Shown: positions 8,507 through 18,683 of the stretch, piece by piece
Numbering within the stretch: the first letter of the stretch is position 1
How the letters are laid out: each line of letters starts with the position of its first letter
Assembly (NCBI GenBank): GCA_944393195.1
Contig: CALXZG010000011.1
Coordinates: 1-36,744, forward strand
Length of the DNA stretch: 36,744 nucleotides
From: an uncultured Alphaproteobacteria bacterium
GTDB taxonomy: Bacteria; Pseudomonadota; Alphaproteobacteria; CAAHEQ01; UBA3637
Reading direction: 5' to 3'
Translations under genes and position numbers: made by a program
The notes under the pieces: generated by a model
The model's input: the letters and a program-made list of their open reading frames with translations, nothing else
The model's database searches: none
What the model was told of the DNA's origin: nothing

Positions 8507-9285
8507 GACCGACCTCCTTTGTGCGTCCGCACAATTAACCGATCCGCAATCCGTAAATCAATGACCTGCAAATCCCGTCGCAGAATCTGTTCCTCCTCAT
8601 TCATCCGTTGTAACCGTTCCAAAGCCCCCGCAATATCGGTTTCCGGCAAATAAACTTCCAACCCTTCTTCCGCATCATTTAATAATAGATTCCACCGACG
8701 CCCGCCGACACGAACGGCCGACCGAACTTTAACCGCAATCTCCGGATACTGTGCCAATATCCGGATTAAAGCCGGCGTATGCTCCGGCGCGTCATCTCCG
8801 ACCACTAATAACAAACCACTTAAAATCGTCTTGTCGTCATCGATCGGTTCTCCCGCTTCATCCAAAGGCCGATACTTTTTCTGATGTTGCCACACCGCAA
8901 CCGGCTTTTTTTCCACAATCCGCACAAATAAAACGGACGGTAAATGCCGTTCAACCGATACTTCCCGCACCCATGGCAAAGCCGACAACCGTTCCCGTGC
9001 CGCCGCCAAATCAATCTCCAAAATCGGCATTCCCTGCGTCAATCCCAAAGCTGTATTGATATCTGCCAAAGATGTCCGCGCATGCCCGTCCACTTCAACC
9101 TGATCCAAAACCAAATGAGCCTTTTCCACCACAATCCGATATCCGGTACACACCGTTTCAACAACCGGTCTTCCCCATGGTGACATCAAAAAACCGACAC
9201 TCCCCGCTATCGCCAACGCGACAATCGCAACCATCGCTTTAACTTTACCGCTGATGAACGCTTTTTTTTGCTTTACTTTCCGCAT
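8503..9285 (-). CDS. ftsQ: Cell division protein FtsQ
   Basis: FtsQ is a bitopic inner-membrane protein of the FtsQBL divisome subcomplex. ATG 9285 is chosen because GGAGG lies just upstream; an upstream in-frame extension of 18 codons overlaps ddl and looks non-coding. The protein has 260 residues: a basic cytoplasmic tail, a membrane segment at about 14-35, a POTRA domain starting at LDQVEVDGHARTS (about 78), and the FtsQ beta domain to the end. The start overlaps the ddl end by 13 bases. Confidence 0.93.
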   Translation of the reverse strand: MRKVKQKKAFISGKVKAMVAIVALAIAGSVGFLMSPWGRPVVETVCTGYRIVVEKAHLVLDQVEVDGHARTSLADINTALGLTQGMPILEIDLAAARERLSALPWVREVSVERHLPSVLFVRIVEKKPVAVWQHQKKYRPLDEAGEPIDDDKTILSGLLLVVGDDAPEHTPALIRILAQYPEIAVKVRSAVRVGGRRWNLLLNDAEEGLEVYLPETDIAGALERLQRMNEEEQILRRDLQVIDLRIADRLIVRTHKGGRS

Positions 9286-10196
9286 TGCGCCTCCGACACC
9301 AAACGAACCACAACATCCCGATACGATAACCCGCAACAAACCCGCGCAATATCCGGCACCAAAGACAACGGTGTCATCCCCGGATTCGTGTTGATTTCTA
9401 AAAAGACAAGCCGCGGCCGATTCGGATCCGTCACATCATCCAACCGAAAATCACTCCGCGTCGTTCCCCGACATCCCAACACCCGATGTATTCGTTCGGC
9501 ATAATCCCGCGCCTCGACCGCAACCGACTCCGGTATCGCCGCCGGAATAATATGTTCGGTACATCCGGCCGTGTATTTGTTGTGAAAATCATAATATCCC
9601 GTTTTCGGAACAACCTCAACAATTCCGATGGCCTGCCCACCTAAAACGGCGACCGATAACTCTCGTCCCGGAATATATGCTTCCGTCAACATCATCTTGT
9701 CCGCCGGCCAAACCGCCAAAGCCGCTTCCCTGTCTGCCGTTGTCCGAACAATAGATACCCCGAAAGAGGAGCCGTCATCATTCGGTTTAAGCACATACGG
9801 CATCGGCAATTCATGCCCGACTTCAAAATCGGATCGGGAAACCACAAATCCGTCGGCAACCGGAATCCCCATTGTCCGCGCTATCCGCCGCGTCATCGCC
9901 TTATCCATTCCGATGGCCGACGCTAAAACCCCCGAATGCGTATACGGAATCCGCATCATTTCCAATAATCCCTGTATGCATCCGTCTTCCCCGTACCGAC
10001 CATGCAAAGCATTAAAAACCACATCCGGCTTTTCCCGCGTCAAAACCGCCACAAAATCCCCAATATCGGTCGTTAAATGATAGGGTATAACATCCATCCC
10101 CGCTTCCCGTAAAGCCGTGGCGACACCGTCACCACTCATCACGGAAATATCCCGCTCGGACGATAAACCACCCATCACAACCAATACTTTCGTCAT
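9273..10196 (-). CDS. ddl: D-alanine--D-alanine ligase
   Basis: Ddl joins two D-alanines with ATP hydrolysis to give the dipeptide that MurF adds to the peptidoglycan precursor. The protein has 307 residues and is an ATP-grasp enzyme. Recognisable motifs are GGLSSERDIS near the N-terminus, HGRYGEDG (about 65-72), the GMDK segment, the ATP-grasp loop KPNDDGSSFGVS, and the C-terminal EINTNPGMTPLSLVP, which holds Mg-binding Glu and Asn. The start overlaps the murB stop as ATGA. Confidence 0.97.
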   Translation of the reverse strand: MTKVLVVMGGLSSERDISVMSGDGVATALREAGMDVIPYHLTTDIGDFVAVLTREKPDVVFNALHGRYGEDGCIQGLLEMMRIPYTHSGVLASAIGMDKAMTRRIARTMGIPVADGFVVSRSDFEVGHELPMPYVLKPNDDGSSFGVSIVRTTADREAALAVWPADKMMLTEAYIPGRELSVAVLGGQAIGIVEVVPKTGYYDFHNKYTAGCTEHIIPAAIPESVAVEARDYAERIHRVLGCRGTTRSDFRLDDVTDPNRPRLVFLEINTNPGMTPLSLVPDIARVCCGLSYRDVVVRLVSEAQCGK

Positions 10197-11131
10197 CCCC
10201 GGTCAACTCCCAACTTTTTCACTTCCCATTCCAATACAACACCGCACTTTTTTAAAACGGCCGCCCGAACTTGTTCGCCCAACGCTTCAATATCCGCCGC
10301 CGTCGCCCCCCCCGTATTGATGATAAAATTAGCATGCTTGTCCGATATTACGGCCCCGCCGACACGTGCCCCACGCATACCGGCTTTTTCAATTAAACGC
10401 CACGCCGCCAATCCTTCCGGATTTTTAAAAGTTGACCCCGCCGTACGTACCCCTTGTGGCTGAGTTGCCTCCCGATGCTTTTTATACTCGGCCGTTTTTT
10501 CCCGTATCGAAGCCGCATCCGCAACCATATCTCCCGAAAAAATAGCTTCCACAAAAATCCAATCCGACGGTAAATGACATTGCCGATACCCGAACACATC
10601 CATCCCGTGCGGGTCAATGTCCACAATCTCACCCGCACCGGTAACCGCCGTCAACCGCTCCAACCGATCAAAAACCGCTTGCCCGTGCGCCCCCGCATTC
10701 ATCCGCAAAGCCCCACCGACAGATCCCGGAATACCGCATAAAAACTCAAAGCCCGCAATATTGTTCCGCTCCGCGACACGTGCCACTTCCATAACCGATG
10801 CGGCCGCCCCGCATATTAACCGATTGCCGTCAATACGAATTTCTGCAAAAGGCTTCCCTAATTTAACCACAATTCCCGGAATACCGCCGTCCCGAATCAA
10901 TACATTACTGCCCGCTCCCAAAACAGTCACCGGCTCATCCGGCAAACACCGAATTAAAACGGATAAATCCGTCACATCCGCCGGCTCAATATAAACCTCG
11001 GCCGCACCCCCGACACCAAACCACGTCTTACGCGCCAAAGGCACATGCTCCGACACAACCCCCGATAACGGTGGTAATCTGTCAATCAAAGCACTTTTCC
11101 GATGCCGTAAACGCGCCCAAAACCCTCTCAT
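10193..11131 (-). CDS. murB: UDP-N-acetylenolpyruvoylglucosamine reductase MurB
   Basis: MurB is the FAD- and NADPH-dependent reductase that converts UDP-GlcNAc-enolpyruvate to UDP-MurNAc. ATG 11131 overlaps the murC stop as ATGA and has GGGAAAG upstream; a longer frame upstream overlaps murC. The protein has 312 residues. FAD-binding motifs are VLGAGSNVLIRDGG and GIPGSVGGALRMNAGAHG. GSTFKNP carries the catalytic serine. VGGAVISDKHANFIIN and the lack of a C-terminal extension indicate the short, type II MurB. Confidence 0.96.
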   Translation of the reverse strand: MRGFWARLRHRKSALIDRLPPLSGVVSEHVPLARKTWFGVGGAAEVYIEPADVTDLSVLIRCLPDEPVTVLGAGSNVLIRDGGIPGIVVKLGKPFAEIRIDGNRLICGAAASVMEVARVAERNNIAGFEFLCGIPGSVGGALRMNAGAHGQAVFDRLERLTAVTGAGEIVDIDPHGMDVFGYRQCHLPSDWIFVEAIFSGDMVADAASIREKTAEYKKHREATQPQGVRTAGSTFKNPEGLAAWRLIEKAGMRGARVGGAVISDKHANFIINTGGATAADIEALGEQVRAAVLKKCGVVLEWEVKKLGVDRG

Positions 11132-12528
11132 TTTTTCTTTCCCTTCAACGCCTTTACCAAAGCCGACGATTGCGCGGAAATAGACCCGGCCCCCAAACAA
11201 ACCACCGTGTCATACGGCCGAATACTCGCCTGAATCATTTCCGGTAACGCCTCAAAATTCGGCACATACTTGACATTCGGATGATGGAGCGATAAATCCC
11301 GAACAAACTTTTCGGCCGTCACACCGTCAATCGGCGCATCCCCTGCCCCATATACATCGCAAACTAAAACCGTGTTCGCATCCCCGAAACTCGTCAAAAA
11401 CTCCGACCATAAATCCCGAAAACGCGTATACCGATGCGGTTGAAAGACCGCTACAACCTGCCCTTGCGTTCCGCTGCGAACCGCTTTAAGGGTTGCCCGA
11501 ATTTCAACCGGATGATGCGCATAATCATCATACACATTGACTTCCGTCCCGACGACACCGCGCAACGTTAACCGCCGCTGAATACCTTTAAATCCGGCCA
11601 GCGCCTTTTTAATAACCCGATCCGATAGCCCCATTTCGACCCCGACGGCCACCGCCGCCAACGCATTGGACACATTATGTTGCCCCATCAAAGCCAAAGA
11701 CACGTCTTTAATCTTTCTAAATTTGGCTCCGCGCCGGACAAATACGTCAAAAACCAAGCCGCCCGCTTTCGTCCGAATATGATCCGCATGCACATCCGCC
11801 TGATGACTGATACCATACGTGATAATCCGCCGATCCGGCATTTTGGCAATAACCTCCCGCACCACCGGATGATCAAAACACGCTATTGTCATACCGTAAA
11901 AAGCCGTTTGCCGTATAAAAACTTCATAAGCCCCCTTCATGTTGTCAAAAGTCTTATAAAATTCCATATGTTCCGGGTCAATGTTTGTCACAACCGAAAT
12001 CGTCGTCGGCAACCGCAAAAAAGATCCGTCCGACTCATCCGCTTCCACAACAACCCATTCGCCTTTACCCAACCGCGCGTTTGATGCCTGCGCATTTAAA
12101 ATCCCGCCGATAATAAAACTCGGCTTTTTTCCCCCTTCCATTAACAAACTGGCAATTAAGGAAGAAGTCGTCGTTTTTCCGTGCGTTCCGGATACACAAA
12201 TACTACGCTTGTATTTCAATATTTCGGCCAACATCTCCGACCGATGACCGACAGGCAATCCCCGCCGCCGAGCCTCCACCAACTCCGGATTATCCGGCTG
12301 AATAGCACTCGAAATAACAACCGCGTCCGCTCCATCCAAATGATTGGCGTCATGCCCGATAAAAACAGGAATACCCTGCTTTCGAATCCGTTCGGTATTA
12401 CCGTTTTCCGTATTGTTGGATCCTTGTACCGCAACACCTAAATCCTTTAACATTTCGGCAATCGCACTCATCCCGATACCGCCGATACCAATAAAATGAA
12501 TTTTTTTCAGGGGAATATTAATTTTCAT
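11128..12528 (-). CDS. murC: UDP-N-acetylmuramate--L-alanine ligase MurC
   Basis: MurC adds L-alanine to UDP-MurNAc with ATP. The protein has 466 residues. The UDP-binding motif GIGGIGMSAIAE is at 14-25, the ATP-binding SGTHGKTTT at 113-121, the metal-binding VEADESDGSF follows, and DDYAHHPVEIRATL with FQPHRYTR marks the C-terminal ligase domain. The N-terminal GIGGIGMSA Rossmann motif distinguishes MurC from MurD/E/F. It overlaps murG and murB by four bases each. Confidence 0.97.
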   Translation of the reverse strand: MKINIPLKKIHFIGIGGIGMSAIAEMLKDLGVAVQGSNNTENGNTERIRKQGIPVFIGHDANHLDGADAVVISSAIQPDNPELVEARRRGLPVGHRSEMLAEILKYKRSICVSGTHGKTTTSSLIASLLMEGGKKPSFIIGGILNAQASNARLGKGEWVVVEADESDGSFLRLPTTISVVTNIDPEHMEFYKTFDNMKGAYEVFIRQTAFYGMTIACFDHPVVREVIAKMPDRRIITYGISHQADVHADHIRTKAGGLVFDVFVRRGAKFRKIKDVSLALMGQHNVSNALAAVAVGVEMGLSDRVIKKALAGFKGIQRRLTLRGVVGTEVNVYDDYAHHPVEIRATLKAVRSGTQGQVVAVFQPHRYTRFRDLWSEFLTSFGDANTVLVCDVYGAGDAPIDGVTAEKFVRDLSLHHPNVKYVPNFEALPEMIQASIRPYDTVVCLGAGSISAQSSALVKALKGKKK

Positions 12529-13643
12529 ATCTGACTTCCTTTAATCATATCACACACGACGTCGGCCATTTTTGCCGCCGCATCCGGCCGCGCCAAACGC
12601 GCTGCCTGTATCGCCGCTTGCCGTAACAAAACCGGATTTTCAATCAATTGCGCCAACCGCTTGGCAAACGCTTTGGGCTGAAAATCCGATTCAACCACTA
12701 ACCACCCGGCACCGGCATCACAAAACAATCGGGCGTTTTCCATCTGATGATTATCCGCCGCCGATGGTAAAGGTACAATAATCGCCGGCCGGCCGACAAT
12801 CATTAACTCTGTCAGAGTTGACGCTCCGCCCCGCCCGATGACAAGGTGACTTTGCTTCAACAACTCCGGCATATTATCAAAAAAGCTTTTCAATACCACC
12901 TTTTTAAAACCGGCCTCCCGATAAAATTCTTCTGCCGTTGCCATATCCTCGGGTCGTACCTGCTGCGTCAATTCAATCCGCGCCCGCATCTCGGCCGGCA
13001 AAGCCAATAAAGCCTCCGGTAACCGCGTACTGAAAAACCGAGCGCCCTGACTACCGCCGAATATCAATAACCGAAACGCTTCTTTAACAGCCGGATACGG
13101 CGTTTTCATGGCTGCCAACACCCCGCTGCGCGCCGGCAACCCGACCATGACCTGAGCTGCCTCCCCCGGAACCCGTAACGTCGGTTCAAAAGATGTCGCA
13201 ATTAATCGCGCATTTCGTGCCAAAAACCGGTTAGCCCGTCCCAATACGGCATTTTGCTCATGCAATATAACCGGAACCCGCGCAAAATGAGCCGCCAATA
13301 CCGCCGGGATCGACGCATACCCGCCCACCCCGACAACCGCCGCCGGTTTTAACCGATACATTAACTTAATCGCCCGAACAACGCCAAAGCACAACTTAAC
13401 CGCGGCCTTGACTTTTCCAAAAAAAGAACGCCCCGTCACGGACTCGGCCGACAACCGGTACACATCCACCCCTTTTAACCCTTGAAAAGCCTGCCCGCGC
13501 TTATCCGTCACAAAAGCGATCCGCACCCCTTTGTCAATCAAAGCCCGCGCAATCGCCTCGGCCGGAAAGACATGCCCGCCCGATCCGCCTGTTGTCACAA
13601 TAACCAACGGCTGATTGCCGCCTTTTACCTGTTCTTTACTCAT
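12525..13643 (-). CDS. murG: Lipid II synthase MurG
   Basis: MurG is a GT28 glycosyltransferase that transfers GlcNAc from UDP-GlcNAc to lipid I on the inner face of the membrane. The protein has 372 residues. The N-terminal Gly loop is TGGSGGHVFPAEAIA (about 18-32), a central loop is FGGSQGARFFS, and the donor site is GRGGASTLTELM followed by VPLPSAADNHQMENA. It overlaps ftsW and murC by ATGA junctions. Confidence 0.97.
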   Translation of the reverse strand: MSKEQVKGGNQPLVIVTTGGSGGHVFPAEAIARALIDKGVRIAFVTDKRGQAFQGLKGVDVYRLSAESVTGRSFFGKVKAAVKLCFGVVRAIKLMYRLKPAAVVGVGGYASIPAVLAAHFARVPVILHEQNAVLGRANRFLARNARLIATSFEPTLRVPGEAAQVMVGLPARSGVLAAMKTPYPAVKEAFRLLIFGGSQGARFFSTRLPEALLALPAEMRARIELTQQVRPEDMATAEEFYREAGFKKVVLKSFFDNMPELLKQSHLVIGRGGASTLTELMIVGRPAIIVPLPSAADNHQMENARLFCDAGAGWLVVESDFQPKAFAKRLAQLIENPVLLRQAAIQAARLARPDAAAKMADVVCDMIKGSQI

Positions 13644-14764
13644 TCCAACCCTCTGCTCAAAGTCCGTCGATGCATTAACCCCAAAATCATCCCGAAAGCC
13701 AACCCGATGGATACCAAAGACGACCCACCGTATGAAATAAACGGCAATGTCATCCCTTTTGTGGGAAGCAGGTTCAATGTCGACCCCATGTTCACAATAG
13801 CCTGAAAAGCAATTTGTGTCAATAATCCGGCCACCGCTATTTGACAGAAATAATTATTCTCCCGCCGGATAAGCCAAAATCCGCGCAGCAAAATCACGGC
13901 AAAAGCTGCCACCAACACCACCGTTAAAATAAATCCAAACTCTTCCGCCGACACGGCCAAAATAAAATCCGTGTGCGCATCCGGTAATTCATACTTGACA
14001 ATGCCCTCGCCCGGCCCTTTTCCGAACCAACCCGCGTTTTGCAAGGTCTCTAATGATTTTTCAACCTGATACGCCTCCCCGGCCTCCGGATTTAAAAACC
14101 GGTCAATCCGCCCCCGAACATGATCAAAACAAAAATAAGCAATCGGCACCAAGGCGGTAAAAGCCGCCCCCAATACCCCGACCAAAACCATCGGAATACC
14201 GGATAAAAATAACTCTACCCCGAAAATCGCCGATATCGTCAATAACATCCCGATATCCGGCTGTAAAAACAATAATCCCCCGATAATCACATATAACCCG
14301 ATCGCCAACCGATATCCCGGGAATCGCCGCATTAATCGACCGGAAGCCAAAAACCAGGCACACACAACGGCAAAAGCGGGCTTCACAAACTCCGACGGCT
14401 GCAACCCGATACCCATCACGTTTAACCACCGCCGCGCCCCTTTAATTTCGGCCCCGAACAATAAAACGCCAATCATGCATAAAACACCGCCGACCAAAAT
14501 AAACAAAGCCAATCGCCGGATATGCTGTACCGATAACATCGCCGTTCCGATCATGGCAATCACCGCCGGCACTAAAAAAACAAATTGCCGATAGATAAAA
14601 TGAAAAGCCCCGATATGATTCCGCTCGGCCACCGCCGGAGAAGCCGCCAACGTTAAAAAAATACCGAACAAAATAAGGACAAAAGCACCATACAATAATA
14701 CCTTGTCCACTTGCCGCAGACGATTATACAAAAAAGACTGCACCTTAACCGCCAATTGCCGCAT
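13640..14764 (-). CDS. ftsW: SEDS glycosyltransferase FtsW
   Basis: FtsW is the division-specific SEDS protein that polymerises septal peptidoglycan with FtsI. The protein has 374 residues with about 10 hydrophobic segments. Family motifs are GIGLQPSEFVKPAF (the SEDS GxxxQPSE signature), the GKGPGEG loop, the large loop with DFILAVSAEEFGFI, and the C-terminal SYGGSSL. It starts three bases after the mraY stop. In most dcw clusters murD sits here; it is absent. Confidence 0.95.
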   Translation of the reverse strand: MRQLAVKVQSFLYNRLRQVDKVLLYGAFVLILFGIFLTLAASPAVAERNHIGAFHFIYRQFVFLVPAVIAMIGTAMLSVQHIRRLALFILVGGVLCMIGVLLFGAEIKGARRWLNVMGIGLQPSEFVKPAFAVVCAWFLASGRLMRRFPGYRLAIGLYVIIGGLLFLQPDIGMLLTISAIFGVELFLSGIPMVLVGVLGAAFTALVPIAYFCFDHVRGRIDRFLNPEAGEAYQVEKSLETLQNAGWFGKGPGEGIVKYELPDAHTDFILAVSAEEFGFILTVVLVAAFAVILLRGFWLIRRENNYFCQIAVAGLLTQIAFQAIVNMGSTLNLLPTKGMTLPFISYGGSSLVSIGLAFGMILGLMHRRTLSRGLE

Positions 14765-14767
14765 TTG

Positions 14768-15850
14768 TTACCTCAATTTTAACGTTGCCAAAGCCGCCAA
14801 CGCCAACAAAATAGACACAATCCAAAACCGAACAACCACCGTCGTTTCGGACCATCCTTTTTTTTCGAAATGATGATGTAAAGGCGCCATTAAAAAGACC
14901 CGCTTGCCGCGCAACTTAAACGACCCGACCTGAATAATGTCGGACAAAGCTTCCGCCACAAACACGCCCCCCGCGATAGCCAACACCAACTCATGCTTTG
15001 TCGCAACCGCCAACGTCCCAAGCGCACCGCCCAACGCCAACGATCCCGTATCTCCCATAAAGACCTTGGCCGGATGCGCATTGTACCACAAAAATCCCAA
15101 CGTTCCGCCAATTAAAGCCCCGCCGAATACCGCCAATTCGCCTGCCTGCTTTACATGATGAATGTGTAAATAAGCCGCATAATCCCCCCGTCCGGCCACA
15201 TAAGCAATCACCATAAAGACAAGCGTCGCCATAATCACCGGTACACTAACCAATCCGTCCAATCCGTCCGTCAGGTTCACGGCATTAGCCGTTCCCACAA
15301 TCACAACCAATACGAACGGGATATAAAACCACCCGATGTCAATGAACATGTTTTTGAAGAAGGGAATCGTTACGGTCGTTGCCATCGATCCGTTCTCCAA
15401 CCAAATCATTCCCGCGCACGCTGCCAAGCTGATCGCAAACTCTATCATTAACCGTTTTTTTCCTGAAATACCGGCCGTGTTTCGTTTTGTCAGCTTTAAA
15501 TAATCATCCGCAAAGCCGATTAATCCAAACCCAACAAAAACACCGGCCGTTATCCAAAGATACGGATTATCCAGCCGCCCCCATAATAAAACGGATACAA
15601 GGCTGGCCAACACAATTAACAATCCCCCCATTGTCGGCGTACCTTTTTTTGCCTGATGCGTCGCCGGTCCGTCGGAACGAATAGGCTGCCCCGCCCCCTG
15701 ACGCGCTTTTAACCACCGGATAAAAGCCGGCCCCGTTAACACCACAATCAAAAAAGCCGTCACGATAGCCCCGCCCGTCCGGAACGTAATATAGCGAAAC
15801 ACATTCAAAGCACTTAATGATGAACTGAATACGGATAATAAATACAACAT
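14768..15850 (-). CDS. mraY: Phospho-MurNAc-pentapeptide transferase MraY
   Basis: MraY transfers phospho-MurNAc-pentapeptide to undecaprenyl phosphate, forming lipid I in the inner membrane. The 360 residues match the family length, with about 10 membrane segments. Signatures are [16 protein letters not shown] with the catalytic aspartates, [24 protein letters not shown] and the C-terminal [11 protein letters not shown]. The ATG at 15850 directly follows the murE-murF stop. Confidence 0.97.
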   Translation of the reverse strand: MLYLLSVFSSSLSALNVFRYITFRTGGAIVTAFLIVVLTGPAFIRWLKARQGAGQPIRSDGPATHQAKKGTPTMGGLLIVLASLVSVLLWGRLDNPYLWITAGVFVGFGLIGFADDYLKLTKRNTAGISGKKRLMIEFAISLAACAGMIWLENGSMATTVTIPFFKNMFIDIGWFYIPFVLVVIVGTANAVNLTDGLDGLVSVPVIMATLVFMVIAYVAGRGDYAAYLHIHHVKQAGELAVFGGALIGGTLGFLWYNAHPAKVFMGDTGSLALGGALGTLAVATKHELVLAIAGGVFVAEALSDIIQVGSFKLRGKRVFLMAPLHHHFEKKGWSETTVVVRFWIVSILLALAALATLKLR

Positions 15851-18679
15851 TTATGCCCCTTTCAAAGCCGATAAAACAACCGACAGCCCCGTTCCGTTTG
15901 AGGCCTTAATCAACACAACATCCCCGTCTTGCAAATCCCGAATTAAGACCGGTACAATCTCGGCCGCCGAAGCCGCCGCCGCGCCCTGCCTGTCAAACGG
16001 CAATGCGTCAAACAAAGCATGCATTAACGACCCGACTGTATAAACCTTGTCCACACCGGCCGCCGCCAAAGCCCCGCTTAACCCGACATGCATCGCCGCA
16101 CCGGCCGCGCCCAACTCCAACATATCGCCCAACACGGCAATCTTCCGTCTCCCTTGCCGCAATCCCAACGACATAATCGACGCTGCCATCGACGACGGAT
16201 TGGCATTATACGCATCATCAATGACCCGAATACGCCGCCCGTCCGATAACATAACATTTAAACAAGCCCCTCGCCCGGCCACCGGTGCCGTATCCGCCAA
16301 AGACCGCATAGCCTGTTCAACACTGGCACCCAACGCGTCCACAGCCCCCAACACGGCCAACGCATTCATGGCAAAATGCTGTCCTAAAAATCCGATTCGG
16401 AATGATAGGTCTTCCCCATGCCAACGGGCATTCACACGCATTCCTTCCCCTTCCGGCACCGCGGATGTTAAGATAATGTCCGCTTTGGCATCTTGCCCGA
16501 AAGACGTGATTTTCTTAATACCCTGCATTGTTGCCGCATCGGCCAAAAATCCGTAAAAAGCACTATCGCGATTAATCACAGCCGTCCCTTGCCGATTCTG
16601 ATAATCAAAGATTTCCGCCTTTGCGGCCGCAATTTCCCGATCGTCGGCAAAGAAAGCCCGATGCGCCGATCCGATCATTGTCACAATCGTCACATCCGGC
16701 CGAACCATATCCGACAACTGCATTAATTCCCCCGGATGATTCATCCCCATTTCAATCACCGCATACTGCGTGTTTATCGGTAGGCGCGCCAACGTCAAAG
16801 GCACCCCGATTTGATTATTAAAATTCCCCGCTGTCGCATACGTTTCACCTTGATCCGCCAAACACCGCCGCAACATCTCTTTTGTTGTCGTTTTCCCCGA
16901 AGATCCCGTCACACCGACGAATAAAGCCTCACTCCGCATCCGCGCAAATCGCGCCATAGATTCCAAAGCTGCCGTCGTGTCCCCGACCACAATCTGTTTA
17001 GCCGCCGGAACCCGATCAACCAAATGATCCACGATACAGGTCGCTGCACCTTTGGCCACCGCCTGATACACGAAATCATGCCCGTCCGACTTTTCCCCGC
17101 GCAAAGCCACAAAAATATCACCCAATCCGATTGTCCGCGTATCGATCGAAACACCATATCCCGCGACAATATCCGACACTTTGGCCGATAACGCCAACCG
17201 TAAATCCGCCGCCGGCCAAAGCGCTGTTTTTTCGGCTTTTTGAATAGCCAACCGCGCCTCCACCCGATCATCAAAAGCATACGTCACCCCTTGAATCGTC
17301 TGTCCGGCCTCATGCCCCTTACCGGCTAGGACCAACACATCACCGGCCTGTAATGCCGCAATCGCTTGATGAATCGCCTCTTCCCGATTTTCACATACAA
17401 TCCCTTTGGGACAGGCCGCCTTAATCTCCGCCCGAATAGCCGCCGGCTCTTCAAACCGCGGATTATCGTCCACAATGTAAACAACATCCGCCAATCGATC
17501 GGCCAAAGCCCCCATCTGCGCCCGTTTACCGGTATCTCGGTTTCCGCCACAACCGAACAAACACACTAACTTACCCGTCGTATGCGGCCGTAAAGATACC
17601 AAAACCCGTTCAATTGCATCCGGCGTATGGGCATAGTCCACAAAAACCTGCGCACCGTTCGGCAAAGTCCCCATCAACTCAATCCGCCCAGACGGTGCCT
17701 GTAAAGACGGCCACAACGCCATAACTTGGGACAAATCCGCCCCAACGGCGACACATAATCCCGTCGCTGCCAATAGGTTCATAACCTGAAAATCGCCGAC
17801 GATCGCAATTTCGGCTTCATACCGCTGTCCCATCATGTCAACCACAACCCGCTGACCGGCCGCCGTCGGTTCCTGTGCAATCAATCGGAAATCAACCCCG
17901 TTTCGACCATAGGCAATCACTCGCTGTCCTCGTTCTTCTGCCACATCTTTCAAAGTCCCGAATTCGGGAACATCGGCATTCAATACCGCCACACCCCCGA
18001 CCGAAACAACTTCCGAAAATAACCGGCTTTTAGCCGCTAAATAGGCCGCCATCGTTCCATGATAATCCAAATGATCCCGCGTCAGGTTTGTAAAAGCCCC
18101 TGCCGCAAAAGTTAATCCGTCCGTCCGTCCCTGATCCAAACCGTGGCTGGACGTTTCCATCGCCACAACCTGTACCCCCTTTTCGGCCAACGTATGCAAC
18201 GTCCGATTCAACGTCACCGCATCCGGTGTCGTCACACTTCCATCTTCCCGCCAAACGGGCGATTCAACCCCGATTGTCCCCAAACTGGCGGCACATATAC
18301 CTAATTTATTTAATATCTGTTGCACATAAAACACGGTCGATGTCTTGCCGTTTGTGCCCGTCACGGCAACCTTTTTTAACCCCGCCGACGGATACAAAAC
18401 AGCCGCCATGCGCGAAACAGCCCGCCGAAGTTCCGGAACCACAATGACCGGCACATCCGCCACAACCGCCCGCTCGGCCAAAACAACAACCGCTCCCTGC
18501 GCAATGGCTTCCGGAATGAAATCCGCTCCGTCTTTTTGACTCCCCCGCAACGCGACAAAAGCATATCCGCTCTGCACATCCGCCGCCTTTAAAGCCAAAC
18601 CGCCGATTTCTGTTTCGGCCGATCCGGCCATGTCTGCCCCCTCAATCCGTGTCAGTTCAAAAAGTTCCTTTAATTTCAT
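15851..18679 (-). CDS. murE-murF: Fused MurE-MurF ligase
   Basis: A single uninterrupted frame of 942 residues encodes two successive Mur ligases. Residues 1-480 are MurE: TGTNGKT at 107-113, METSSHGL, and DNPR at 405-408, the motif specific for meso-diaminopimelate. Residues about 485-942 are MurF: SIDTRT, the second P-loop GSSGKTTTK (592-600), and DDAYNANPSSM. The protein should add meso-DAP and then D-Ala-D-Ala to the UDP-MurNAc peptide. Both ATP sites look intact, so both halves are probably active. MurE-MurF fusions are known in scattered bacteria. Gap to ftsI is four bases; mraY follows without a gap. Confidence 0.96.
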   Translation of the reverse strand: MKLKELFELTRIEGADMAGSAETEIGGLALKAADVQSGYAFVALRGSQKDGADFIPEAIAQGAVVVLAERAVVADVPVIVVPELRRAVSRMAAVLYPSAGLKKVAVTGTNGKTSTVFYVQQILNKLGICAASLGTIGVESPVWREDGSVTTPDAVTLNRTLHTLAEKGVQVVAMETSSHGLDQGRTDGLTFAAGAFTNLTRDHLDYHGTMAAYLAAKSRLFSEVVSVGGVAVLNADVPEFGTLKDVAEERGQRVIAYGRNGVDFRLIAQEPTAAGQRVVVDMMGQRYEAEIAIVGDFQVMNLLAATGLCVAVGADLSQVMALWPSLQAPSGRIELMGTLPNGAQVFVDYAHTPDAIERVLVSLRPHTTGKLVCLFGCGGNRDTGKRAQMGALADRLADVVYIVDDNPRFEEPAAIRAEIKAACPKGIVCENREEAIHQAIAALQAGDVLVLAGKGHEAGQTIQGVTYAFDDRVEARLAIQKAEKTALWPAADLRLALSAKVSDIVAGYGVSIDTRTIGLGDIFVALRGEKSDGHDFVYQAVAKGAATCIVDHLVDRVPAAKQIVVGDTTAALESMARFARMRSEALFVGVTGSSGKTTTKEMLRRCLADQGETYATAGNFNNQIGVPLTLARLPINTQYAVIEMGMNHPGELMQLSDMVRPDVTIVTMIGSAHRAFFADDREIAAAKAEIFDYQNRQGTAVINRDSAFYGFLADAATMQGIKKITSFGQDAKADIILTSAVPEGEGMRVNARWHGEDLSFRIGFLGQHFAMNALAVLGAVDALGASVEQAMRSLADTAPVAGRGACLNVMLSDGRRIRVIDDAYNANPSSMAASIMSLGLRQGRRKIAVLGDMLELGAAGAAMHVGLSGALAAAGVDKVYTVGSLMHALFDALPFDRQGAAAASAAEIVPVLIRDLQDGDVVLIKASNGTGLSVVLSALKGA

Positions 18680-18683
18680 CTTA

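Noticed and set aside
15851-18679. Frameshift or missed stop joining two separate genes
   Set aside because: The frame is continuous through both domains with normal linker sequence, and MurE-MurF fusions exist in other bacteria.
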